A program made the translations under genes and the position numbers. The notes under the pieces are model-generated. The model was given only the letters and a program-made list of their open reading frames with translations, did not search any database and was not told the DNA's origin. A DNA stretch of 21,433 nt from JBDKTH01 sp964558295 (GTDB lineage Bacteria; Planctomycetota; Planctomycetia; Pirellulales; Thermoguttaceae), in the NCBI GenBank assembly GCA_964558295.1, contig CAZLDQ010000097.1, forward strand, positions 1-21,433, given 5' to 3'. Shown piece by piece: positions 14,686 through 21,433 of the stretch. Position 1 is the first letter of the stretch; the number at the start of each line of letters is the position of its first letter.

Positions 14686-15933
14686 ATGCGTGCGCGTGCC
14701 CTTCGAGTGGTGTTGACGGTCGCCTTTTGTGCGGTGGCTTCGTTGGCGGCCGCCTTTGAATTAGACTGGTCGACCGACAAGGAGCCCGTGTCTTATCAGC
14801 CCGGCGAGACGATGACCTTCAAGGTCCAGCTTGTCGACAGCGGCAAGCCGGTCGGCGGAAAAATCCTCAAATGGCTGCGCACGGGGGACGACCAGAAGAC
14901 CGCCAAGGGCGAGGGGACCAGTTCGGTCGCCGCACCGTTGGAAATCACCACCTCGCTTGACTGTCCGGGCTTCGTGCGGTTGGAGATCACGGTGTTCAAC
15001 GCCGACGGTTCGCCGATCAAGGACGCCCAGGGCAAGTGGCTGAAGTTCGAGGGGGGCGCCGGCGTCCAGCCCGAAAAGTTGGCCGGGTACCCGGAACCTT
15101 CGGACTTCGACGCTTTCTGGAAAGCGCAAAAGGCGCGTCTGGCGAAGGTTCCCCTGAAGGCCTCGCTGAAGGAGGTCGCTTCGCAAAATGCGAAGTTCCA
15201 GGTCTTCGATGTGAAGGTTGATTGTGCCGGGGGGAAGCCGGTTTCGGGCTACCTGGCGATGCCCAAGGATGCCAAGCCCAAGACCTTGCCAGCCCAAGTC
15301 AGTTTCCGGGGATATGGGGTAAGCGGGGCCAATCCGGACTATCGCCCGGGAATGATTACGCTTCAGATCAACGCACATGGGATCGAGAACGGACGCGAGC
15401 CGGGCTACTACGAGGCCCTGAAGAACGGCGAACTCAAGGGCTATGCCTTCAAGCTGGAAGAGAATGCCAAGCCGGAGACGTGCTACTTCAACGGGATGAT
15501 GCTTCGCGTGATGCGAGCGTTGGAATACATCAAGTCGCGGCCGGAATGGGACGGCCGAACCCTCGTGGTCAGCGGCGGCAGCCAAGGGGGCCTCCAGGCG
15601 CTCACGGCCGCGGCGTTGGATCCTGAGGTGACCATGTGTTGGGCCTTCAAGCCCTGGTGCTGCGACCTGGGAGGCATCCAACTCGGCCGGCTCTGCGGCT
15701 GGCGTCCCGACTTTGCCGATGGCCTGGGCTACTACGATGCGGCCAACATGGCCAAGCGAATCCGGTGCGAGACGTTCGTCACGGCCGGGTTGGGGGACTA
15801 TGTCTGCCCGCCGTCCGGCGTCTCAGTGGTCTACAACAACATCCAAGCACCCAAGACGATCGAATACATCCAAGGTGCGACGCACGGCTACAACCCGCCG
15901 AACCCAAAGAAACAGATGGTCAGTCGCAAGTGA
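14686..15933 (+). CDS. Secreted acetylxylan-esterase-like protein
   Basis: 415 residues, preceded by GAGGAG, with a signal peptide (about 1-23, ASLAAAFE cleavage region). Residues ~25-125 form a beta-rich N-terminal domain. The AXE1-type alpha/beta-hydrolase domain (PF05448-like) starts at YPEPSDFDAFWKAQKARL. Catalytic triad candidates: Ser299 in GGSQGG, Asp371 in GLGDYVCPPS and His400 in GATHGYN. The order and spacing fit carbohydrate acetyl esterases of family CE7, which remove acetyl groups from xylan fragments and related substrates. It is followed by a DUF4091 protein and an SGNH hydrolase on the same strand. It probably acts in the periplasm or outside the cell. Class is firm; substrate is inference. 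Confidence 0.87.
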   Translation: MRARALRVVLTVAFCAVASLAAAFELDWSTDKEPVSYQPGETMTFKVQLVDSGKPVGGKILKWLRTGDDQKTAKGEGTSSVAAPLEITTSLDCPGFVRLEITVFNADGSPIKDAQGKWLKFEGGAGVQPEKLAGYPEPSDFDAFWKAQKARLAKVPLKASLKEVASQNAKFQVFDVKVDCAGGKPVSGYLAMPKDAKPKTLPAQVSFRGYGVSGANPDYRPGMITLQINAHGIENGREPGYYEALKNGELKGYAFKLEENAKPETCYFNGMMLRVMRALEYIKSRPEWDGRTLVVSGGSQGGLQALTAAALDPEVTMCWAFKPWCCDLGGIQLGRLCGWRPDFADGLGYYDAANMAKRIRCETFVTAGLGDYVCPPSGVSVVYNNIQAPKTIEYIQGATHGYNPPNPKKQMVSRK

Positions 15934-15949
15934 CGGCGGGGCGATCGTC

Positions 15950-16015
15950 GCGGGGATCTCCCCGCTCCTTGCACCCCATTGGGTGGGCTGGGTATGATGT
16001 GGGGAGTGGCTCCCC
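15950..16015 (+). other. Two short hairpins between esterase and DUF4091 gene
   Basis: GCGGGG-ATCT-CCCCGC (15950-15965) lies 17 bp after the esterase stop. GGGGAG-TGG-CTCCCC (16001-16015) lies just after the -10 box of the next promoter, so it would be at the 5' end of that mRNA. Neither has a T tract. The first may be a weak terminator and the second a stabilising or regulatory leader hairpin. Confidence 0.35.
15969..16005 (+). promoter_or_regulatory. Sigma-70-like promoter of DUF4091 gene
   Basis: TTGCAC (15969-15974), an 18-nt spacer and TATGAT (15993-15998), followed by GTGGGGA. It lies 46 bp before the ATG at 16045. It shares the -35 core TTGCA, the 18-nt spacing and TATGATGTGRGGA with the promoter at 14602. 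Confidence 0.6.
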
Positions 16016-16044
16016 GGAACGCCCCCCCTGACTGAGGCCCTGCC

Positions 16045-18018
16045 ATGTCGTTCGTATTTCGCTACCTGGTGGGTATTTGCACGCTTGCGGCGTTTGTCTT
16101 TCTTGGTGTTCCGGCGCCGGTTTCCGCGGCTCCCTTGGAGGTCTCTGCGGTAAGCGATGCCGTGCGCGTCTTTGAGGATGGCCTCGGCTTCCCGGAGCAG
16201 CCAGCCGGAGAAATCTGTGTTTTCGCCCTGCGGGGCGAGATTGTCTCGGGACAGTGCGCGATCCGGGCCGGCGAGGATCTTCAGGCGGTCACGGTGTCGG
16301 TCAGTCCGCTGGAGTGTTGTGACGCGAAAGCGACGCTCCCGGCCGAGTGCCTCACGTGGAACTTCGTGGAGAGCATCTTCATTGAAAAGAACACGCCGAA
16401 GCTGGTGAAGACCGATCTGGTGCGTTCTGCACCGGCCCGCTTTCCCGATTGCCTGGGCGACCAGAGGGAGTGTGCGATTGCCAAGGGGGCGCTCAAGGCC
16501 GTGTATCTGACGATCCGCGTTCCTCGCGACGCCAAGCCGGGCGAGTATCGCGGTCAAGTGACGGTGAAGTCCAACGCAGGCAGCGCAGCGGTGCCTCTGG
16601 TGCTCACCGTCTACCCGCTCACGATCCCTGAGAAGCGGCACGTGATGGTCAGCGAGTGGCTTTCCACGCACCAGTTCGCGAAGTGGCACAATATCAACTC
16701 TGCCGATTCGGACGAGTTCTTTCGGATGCTCCGCCTCTACGCCGACAACATGGTCGAGCACCGCCAGAACGTGTTTCGCGTGAGCATCGACCTGATCGGG
16801 TCAACCCGCGGGACTGACGGAAAGCTCCGCTTCGACTTTGCGAAGTTTGACCGCTGGGCCGAGGTCTTTTGGAGCACCGGACACATGGACCGGCTGGAGA
16901 CCGGATTCGTGGCCCATTTCGGCGAAGGGGGTTGGTCCAGTCTGGAGGTCAAGCTGCGCGACTTCTCCGTCAAGGACGAGGCGACTGGCAAGTCACAGCG
17001 GCTGCCGGGCAAGGAGTTTTTGCCGCAGTTCTTGCCGGCATTGGTCGGGCATCTCCGCGAAAAGGGCTGGCTCGACAAGACGGTGTTCCACATCTGCGAC
17101 GAACCGAGCAACCACAATGTGATGGCCTGGCGCGAGGCGTCGGACTTCATCCACCAGCACGCCCCCGAATTGCGGCGGATCGATGCGATTGAAACGCCGC
17201 ACTGCCTGGATCGCCTGGAGGTTTGGGTGCCCAAGCTCGACAGTCTGGCGATGTGGCAGACGGCCTATGAAGAGGCCCAACGCCGGGGCAATGAACTCTG
17301 GTTCTACACGGTCGGCATCTTCCAGCACGGATCGTTGCCCAACAAGACCCTCGACATGCCTTTGATTGATTCGCGCTTGATGCACTGGTTGAACTACCGC
17401 TATGGAACGACCGGGTATCTGCACTGGGGCTTCAATGCGTGGACCGACGACCCGATCAACGCACCGGGCAAACATCGCGGCGACGGCTGGCACGTTTATC
17501 CCAAGAAAGACGGTCTGCTCAACTCGTTGCGTTGGGAGCAGATGCGAGGCGGCCTGCAGGACTACGAGTGTCTGTGGCTGCTAGAGAACGCAATCGGCGA
17601 ACTCAAGGGTGGACTTGCCCCGCGGGTGGCGGAACTGATCGAGCCGCGCCGCCGTGGCGTGGAGATCGCCTCACAGGTCGTGCCGTCGTACCAGGATTGC
17701 CGGCGTGATCCCGAGGTGCTCTACGCGGCCCGGCGCCAGGCGATTGAAGAGACGCTGGCCCTGAAAGTCTCGCCGCGGGCGATTCTGCAAACCACGCCCT
17801 TGGAGCATTCCAGCGTGGATAACAACGGCAGCATCGACGTCCACGGCTGGGCCGAGCCGGGCTCGACCGTGACGGTCAACGGGCAAGTGGTCCCCGTCGC
17901 GGCCGACGGACTGTTCATCGAACAGCTATCGCCGTCCAAAGAAGGTACGATTCGTGTGGTGATTGCAAACAACCAGGGGCAAAAGACGTTTGTGCGGAAA
18001 TTTCATCTGAGGTACTGA
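16045..18018 (+). CDS. DUF4091 / GH123-like secreted glycosidase
   Basis: 657 residues with a signal peptide (about 1-29, VSAAP). An N-terminal beta-sandwich (about 30-200) has the family hallmark YLTIRVPRDAKPGEYRG. A TIM-barrel-like DUF4091 domain (about 205-540) contains FHICDEP with Asp352-Glu353, the acidic pair expected of GH123-type enzymes that use substrate-assisted hydrolysis of N-acetylhexosamines. The barrel ends with YLHWGFNAWTDDP and the typical SLRWEQMRGGLQDYECLWLL. A C-terminal Ig-like add-on (about 590-657, SIDVHGWAEPGSTVTVNG) may bind carbohydrate or the cell surface. GAGG lies close before the ATG. The SGNH hydrolase starts 3 bp after its stop, so the two are co-transcribed. 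The fold is confident; the exact substrate is unknown. Confidence 0.83.
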   Translation: MSFVFRYLVGICTLAAFVFLGVPAPVSAAPLEVSAVSDAVRVFEDGLGFPEQPAGEICVFALRGEIVSGQCAIRAGEDLQAVTVSVSPLECCDAKATLPAECLTWNFVESIFIEKNTPKLVKTDLVRSAPARFPDCLGDQRECAIAKGALKAVYLTIRVPRDAKPGEYRGQVTVKSNAGSAAVPLVLTVYPLTIPEKRHVMVSEWLSTHQFAKWHNINSADSDEFFRMLRLYADNMVEHRQNVFRVSIDLIGSTRGTDGKLRFDFAKFDRWAEVFWSTGHMDRLETGFVAHFGEGGWSSLEVKLRDFSVKDEATGKSQRLPGKEFLPQFLPALVGHLREKGWLDKTVFHICDEPSNHNVMAWREASDFIHQHAPELRRIDAIETPHCLDRLEVWVPKLDSLAMWQTAYEEAQRRGNELWFYTVGIFQHGSLPNKTLDMPLIDSRLMHWLNYRYGTTGYLHWGFNAWTDDPINAPGKHRGDGWHVYPKKDGLLNSLRWEQMRGGLQDYECLWLLENAIGELKGGLAPRVAELIEPRRRGVEIASQVVPSYQDCRRDPEVLYAARRQAIEETLALKVSPRAILQTTPLEHSSVDNNGSIDVHGWAEPGSTVTVNGQVVPVAADGLFIEQLSPSKEGTIRVVIANNQGQKTFVRKFHLRY

Positions 18019-18021
18019 ACC

Positions 18022-19311
18022 ATGCGACGATTTGTGTTGCCGTTGACCGTGGCCCTTGTAGCGATTGGTGGGATGTGGAATCTGGCCGCGGCCGAAACGC
18101 CGGTCTTTCGGACCGTGCCGACGCAGAAGATCCGCGCGCGCGAGGGGATCGGCCATGTGATGGCCAAGATTCAAGCGGGCAAGGAAGTCACCGTGGCCTA
18201 CCTGGGCGGCTCGATCACTGCGGCCAACGGTTGGCGTCCGAAGACTACGGCCTGGCTGCAAAAGACCTTCCCAAACGCCACGTTCAAGGAAATCCACGCG
18301 GCGATTGGCGGCACGGGAAGCGATTTGGGCGTTTATCGGGTGGGGCACGATGTGCTGCAATACAACCCTGACCTGCTGTTCGTCGAGTTCGCCGTGAACG
18401 ACGGCGGGGCAACACCAGAGAACATTTGGCGTGCGATGGAAGGGATCCTGCGGCAGACATGGCGCAAGGACCCGAACACCGACATCGTGTTCGCCTATAC
18501 GATCCACGAGGGGATGATCAACGACGTGAAACAGGGCAACTGCCCCCGGTCGATGTCGGCCATGGAACTGCTGGCCGATTTTTACGGCATCCCGTCGGTC
18601 AACTTTGCCGTGCCGGTGGTTGAGCTTCTTGAGCAGGACAAGCTGGTATTCAAAGCCGACAAGCAGCCGGCCGACGGCCGGATCTGGTTTGCCGCCGACG
18701 GTTGCCATCCTCGCGACGAAGGGCACGAGATTTATCTCAAGCTGATGGCCGAAGCGATTACGCAGATGAAAGACAGCCGGCCGGCCGATCATCAGGCCAA
18801 GTTGGCCAAGACGTTTGTAGCCGACAACTGGGAAGCGGCGAAGATGGTTCCGCTCGACACCAAAATGCTCTCCGGCGATTGGAAGCCGCTACCGGCCGAC
18901 GACAGCAAACAGAAGGCATTTGGCAACCGGATGGGACAAATCTGGACGGCCGGCCAGCCTGGCAGCAAGCTGCACTTCAAGTTCAAGGGCTCGGCGGCCA
19001 AGCTTTACGATCTGCTCGGCCCCGACGGCGGTCAGGTTGTGATCACCGTCGATGGCAAGACGCAAACGAAGCCGGTGCCGCGGTTTGACAGCTACTGCAC
19101 CTATCACCGCATCGCCACCTTGGGCTTGGTGGCCGACGCCGATCCGAACCAGGTTCACGAAGTGACCGTAGAGATCCACCCCGAGCAGCCCAACCGCCAG
19201 AGCGTAGCGTTCCGGCTCAAGGACCCGGCGAAGGAGCTTCAAGCCCCCAAGTTTCAGGGGACGAATATCTGGGTGAGCCATGTGATGTTGCTGGGGGATT
19301 TGGTGGAGTAG
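18022..19311 (+). CDS. Secreted SGNH/GDSL-type hydrolase
   Basis: 429 residues with a signal peptide (about 1-24, NLAAAE). SGNH blocks: block I YLGGSIT with Ser64, block II Gly in AAIGGTGSD, block III FAVND with Asn126, and block V DGCHP with Asp226 and His229. The C-terminal ~160 residues (from about 270) form a beta-rich domain (AAKLYDLLGPDGGQVVITVDG) like the lectin-like or PL-associated modules found on planctomycete SGNH proteins. Such enzymes act as carbohydrate O-deacetylases or sulfate/acyl-ester hydrolases. The ATG follows the DUF4091 stop by 3 bp. The pairing suggests deacylation by this enzyme and glycosidic cleavage by its neighbour. Confidence 0.86.
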   Translation: MRRFVLPLTVALVAIGGMWNLAAAETPVFRTVPTQKIRAREGIGHVMAKIQAGKEVTVAYLGGSITAANGWRPKTTAWLQKTFPNATFKEIHAAIGGTGSDLGVYRVGHDVLQYNPDLLFVEFAVNDGGATPENIWRAMEGILRQTWRKDPNTDIVFAYTIHEGMINDVKQGNCPRSMSAMELLADFYGIPSVNFAVPVVELLEQDKLVFKADKQPADGRIWFAADGCHPRDEGHEIYLKLMAEAITQMKDSRPADHQAKLAKTFVADNWEAAKMVPLDTKMLSGDWKPLPADDSKQKAFGNRMGQIWTAGQPGSKLHFKFKGSAAKLYDLLGPDGGQVVITVDGKTQTKPVPRFDSYCTYHRIATLGLVADADPNQVHEVTVEIHPEQPNRQSVAFRLKDPAKELQAPKFQGTNIWVSHVMLLGDLVE

Positions 19312-19564
19312 TACGCAGTACACAGTGGGGGGTGAAGAGAGAGGCTGGCGGACGGTCGCGCAAGGGTGGACTCGGGGGGGAAGCCCTGCGCGACACGGTT
19401 CGGCGCTGCTCGTTCGTTCTTGCGCGATCCTGCCTGCACCGTCCCCATATTGCTTCCTCCCATCCCACGCCCCCTCCATCCCTGCTCTTCCCTTGCAAAG
19501 CCACGGATTCCCGCGGGGGTGGCGACGGGATCTCGTGAATCGGGCGGCGGGGCGATTTTTGCCG

Positions 19565-19586
19565 GTTGGAATGGGTTTATTCCAAC
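19565..19586 (+). promoter_or_regulatory. Candidate enhancer (UAS) dyad for hdr
   Basis: GTTGGAAT-GGGTTT-ATTCCAAC, perfect 8-bp arms around 6 bp. Its centre is about 86 bp upstream of the transcription start expected from the sigma-54 promoter, a usual distance for an enhancer-binding protein. A T5 run begins 8 bp later, so a terminator role is a weaker alternative. Confidence 0.5.
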
Positions 19587-19634
19587 TGGCGTATCTTTTT
19601 GGGGTTGCGTCAAACAGACCAGGGCGGCGGGGAT

Positions 19635-19651
19635 CTGGCACGGCGCTTGCT
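19635..19651 (+). promoter_or_regulatory. Sigma-54 (RpoN) promoter of hdrCBA
   Basis: CTGGCACGGCGCTTGCT matches the -24/-12 consensus YTGGCACGrNNNTTGCW at every defined position. GG of the -24 element is at 19637-19638 and GC of the -12 element at 19649-19650. A start near 19662 is expected, giving a leader of ~95 nt before hdrC. Confidence 0.85.
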
Positions 19652-19718
19652 AGCATACGTGGCCGAAACCAATCCGGTTTGCGTGGGACGCCGTGTCCCG
19701 CACGGACGAGTCAGCCAC

Positions 19719-19732
19719 GCGTCATGTGACGC
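19719..19732 (+). promoter_or_regulatory. Dyad in the hdr leader
   Basis: GCGTCA-TG-TGACGC has perfect 6-bp arms, lies 24 bp before the hdrC ATG and is downstream of the predicted start. The 2-nt centre is too tight for a good RNA hairpin, so a protein-binding site is more likely if it is functional. Confidence 0.35.
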
Positions 19733-19756
19733 ACGAAGTAGCGTTGGAGGAGACCG

Positions 19757-20329
19757 ATGACGACGCAACACGCCGAGAGGCGCGGCTCCCCGTTCCTGGC
19801 GGAGATCATCGAGGAGACACCCGGTGGTGAGCGGATCGTGCACTGCCTGCAATGCGGCAGTTGCGGGGGAAGCTGTCCGAGTGGGGCCGACATGGAATAT
19901 ACCCCCCGAACGCTGTTCGCCTTGATCAATGCCAATAAGCGGGATGAGGTGCTGAAGGCCAACACGATGTGGTACTGCGTGTCGTGCTATTTGTGCACCA
20001 CGCGTTGTCCGCAGAACATCCCCATCACGGACATCATGTACGGACTGAAGCGGTTAGCGATCGCCGACCAGATGGCCAAGGACTCGATGGCCCCGGCCCT
20101 GGCCCGCACGTTCACCGACATGGTCGAGCGGTTTGGACGCAGCTATGAAATTGGCATTGCGACGCTCTATCACGGCCTGAACCGCCCGTTGGCGGCGATG
20201 AAGATGGGCAAGATGGGCTTGGCGATGTTCGCCCGCGGCCGGATGAACATCCTGCCCAAGAAGATCAAGAACGTGTCTCAGCTTCAAGCGATTGTCAAAA
20301 AGGCCCGAGAGATCGGAGGTGCCTCGTGA
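19757..20329 (+). CDS. hdrC: HdrC-like 4Fe-4S subunit
   Basis: 190 residues, GGAGGAG 6 bases before the ATG. Two complete 4Fe-4S motifs: C30, C33, C36, C40P (CLQCGSCGGSCP) and C74, C77, C80, C84P (CVSCYLCTTRCP). The C-terminal half is helical and basic. This is the heterodisulfide-reductase subunit C layout; HdrC passes electrons between HdrA and the catalytic HdrB. In bacteria without methanogenesis, HdrABC-type sets serve flavin-based electron bifurcation or sulfur and other disulfide redox chemistry. First gene of the operon, directly behind a sigma-54 promoter; the stop overlaps the hdrB start (GTGA). The physiological substrate cannot be read from the sequence. Confidence 0.88.
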   Translation: MTTQHAERRGSPFLAEIIEETPGGERIVHCLQCGSCGGSCPSGADMEYTPRTLFALINANKRDEVLKANTMWYCVSCYLCTTRCPQNIPITDIMYGLKRLAIADQMAKDSMAPALARTFTDMVERFGRSYEIGIATLYHGLNRPLAAMKMGKMGLAMFARGRMNILPKKIKNVSQLQAIVKKAREIGGAS

Positions 20330-21216
20330 AGTACGCGTATTACCCCGGATGTTCGTTGGAGTGCAACGCGGCGGCCTACGACGTTTCGACCCGGGCCGTG
20401 GCCGACCTTTTGGGGATCAAGCTGCTGGAAATCGACGACTGGAACTGCTGCGGCGCGACGGAGTATTTCTCCCAGGATGAACTGGTGGCGACCTCGGTGA
20501 TCGCCCGCAACCTGGCCCTGGTCGACCCGAAGCTTGATCAGCTTGTGGCCCCCTGTGCCGCGTGCTATCTGAACCTGAAGAAGACCGACCAATTGATGGC
20601 CGACAACCCGCAAATGAACGCCAAGGTGAACGAATGCCTGGCCGCCGGCGGACTGAGCTACAAGGCCGGCCGGGTTCGGGTCCGCCACCTGCTGGACGTG
20701 ATCTATCATGACCTGGGCGAAACGGCGGTGCGTGACAAGGTGGTCAAGCCGCTCAAGGGACTCCGCGTCGCCCCGTACTACGGCTGCCAGGTCGTGCGTC
20801 CGTTTGGCGACATCGACAATACCGAGTACCCGATGGAGATGGACGAGCTGTTCACCTGGCTGGGTGCCGAGGTGGTCGACTATCCCGTCAAGGCTCACTG
20901 CTGTGGCGGCCACATGACGCAGATCAGCGAGCCCCAGGCGTTTGAGTTGATCCGCCGACTGTTGCAGAGCGCGGTGGACTACGAGGCCGACATGATCCTC
21001 TGCATGTGCCCGATGTGTCAGTTGAACCTCGACGGCTACCAGAGCCGCGTGAACGGATTCTTCAAGACCAACTTCAACATGCCGATCATCTACTTTACGC
21101 AGATGCTTGGCGTGGCCTTTGGCATTGAGCCTTCGAAGCTCGGCTTCGGGAAGGAGTTAGTGTCGGCCATGCCCGTGCTGAAGACGAAACTCAACGGCGC
21201 GGCGGTTACGGCATAA
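20326..21216 (+). CDS. hdrB: HdrB-like subunit with two CCG domains
   Basis: 296 residues from a GTG start overlapping the hdrC stop, with GGAGG upstream. Both Cys-rich CCG motifs are complete: C9, C41-C42, C77 and C80, then C154, C192-C193, C228 and C231. In the methanogen HdrB these motifs bind the two non-cubane [4Fe-4S] clusters that reduce a disulfide. Full conservation suggests a catalytically competent disulfide-reducing (or thiol-oxidising) subunit. It lies between hdrC and hdrA in the usual operon order C-B-A. The native disulfide in a planctomycete is not known. Confidence 0.9.
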   Translation: MKYAYYPGCSLECNAAAYDVSTRAVADLLGIKLLEIDDWNCCGATEYFSQDELVATSVIARNLALVDPKLDQLVAPCAACYLNLKKTDQLMADNPQMNAKVNECLAAGGLSYKAGRVRVRHLLDVIYHDLGETAVRDKVVKPLKGLRVAPYYGCQVVRPFGDIDNTEYPMEMDELFTWLGAEVVDYPVKAHCCGGHMTQISEPQAFELIRRLLQSAVDYEADMILCMCPMCQLNLDGYQSRVNGFFKTNFNMPIIYFTQMLGVAFGIEPSKLGFGKELVSAMPVLKTKLNGAAVTA

Positions 21217-21249
21217 GGAGCACCCCTACGAATTGACGGGAGAACCATC

Positions 21250-21433
21250 ATGGCCGAGAAAGTCGGCGTTTACGTTTGTCATTGCGGTAGCAACATCGCC
21301 GGCACGGTCGATTGCGAGGCCGTCGCCAAGTGGGCCGGCGCGAATGTCAAAGACGTCGCCGTGTCGCGCGACTACAAATTCATGTGCTCCTCGCTCGGTC
21401 AGCAGATGATCGAGGAGGACATCAAGAAGGAAG
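21250..21433 (+). CDS. hdrA: HdrA-like flavin/Fe-S subunit (5' part)
   Basis: The frame opens at 21250 (GGGAGA upstream), 33 bp after hdrB, and runs off the window end; 61 residues are visible. It begins MAEKVGVYVCHCGSNIAG, the standard HdrA N-terminus with the CxC cysteine pair (C10, C12), and continues to FMCSSLGQQMIEEDIKKE, another conserved HdrA segment. HdrA carries FAD and several 4Fe-4S clusters and is the bifurcating or electron-entry subunit. The FAD-binding and ferredoxin parts lie beyond the window. Confidence 0.88.
   Translation, partial: MAEKVGVYVCHCGSNIAGTVDCEAVAKWAGANVKDVAVSRDYKFMCSSLGQQMIEEDIKKE

Larger units (their letters stand above)
19312..19756 (+). other. Long leader region of the hdr operon
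   Basis: 445 bp without a supported gene. It contains a C/T-rich stretch (about 19430-19495), a dyad at 19565-19586, a sigma-54 promoter at 19635-19651 and a leader dyad at 19719-19732. No convincing terminator for the SGNH gene is visible at the upstream end. Confidence 0.5.

Noticed and set aside
15823..16761. A - strand frame of 312 codons
   Set aside because: Antisense to the esterase end and the DUF4091 gene; no recognisable motif.
19430..19500. C/T-rich stretch as a possible RNA or terminator
   Set aside because: No stable dyad or T tract on either strand that I could find.

Overview
The window looks like a chromosomal segment of a GC-rich planctomycete, most likely in or near the Pirellulales. 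The basis is protein style: a Lys/Pro/Ala-rich membrane-anchored squalene-cyclase-fold protein, secreted tandem alpha/beta-hydrolase esterases, a DUF4091/GH123-like protein, an SGNH hydrolase, a bacterial HdrCBA-type set, and a Ycf46-type AAA ATPase with DUF1257 and DUF2997 partners. No rRNA, tRNA or CRISPR array was seen.

Layout. (1) 256-2953, + strand: a cassette of a decayed DUF1257 (Ycf35-like) gene, an intact DUF2997 gene, a YidD-like Cys-rich membrane protein and a Ycf46-type AAA ATPase. (2) About 3120-4355, - strand: a dead ISNCY-like insertion sequence with a frameshifted, internally deleted transposase. Its outer end supplies the stop codon of recJ. (3) 4340-6346, - strand: rpmG followed by recJ. 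(4) 6692-8350, + strand: a single-pass membrane protein with a prenyltransferase/squalene-cyclase-like repeat domain, closed by a good intrinsic terminator. (5) 8592-10356, - strand: remains of a SNF2-family helicase (three frameshifts, one in-frame stop, altered Walker A, missing C-terminal half) and a Lys-rich tail ORF. (6) 10644-12602, + strand: a secreted two-domain esterase-like protein. (7) 12650-13876, - strand: TauE/SafE permease plus DUF1634 membrane protein. (8) 14234-19311, + strand: a small secreted PVYV-repeat protein, an acetylxylan-esterase-like protein, a DUF4091 protein and an SGNH hydrolase, together a polysaccharide-processing island. (9) 19757 to the window end, + strand: hdrC, hdrB and the start of hdrA, preceded by a near-perfect sigma-54 promoter with an upstream dyad.

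Themes. The secreted hydrolases in regions 6 and 8 plausibly de-esterify and trim complex polysaccharides; two of the genes carry nearly identical sigma-70-like promoters. The Hdr set is a cytoplasmic Fe-S/flavin electron-transfer module that appears to need an enhancer-binding activator. Gene decay is confined to three loci (DUF1257, the IS transposase, SNF2), while long neighbouring frames are clean. This argues for real pseudogenes rather than poor sequence overall. The best leads for undescribed biology are the Ycf46/DUF2997/YidD-like cassette and the sigma-54-controlled hdr operon.
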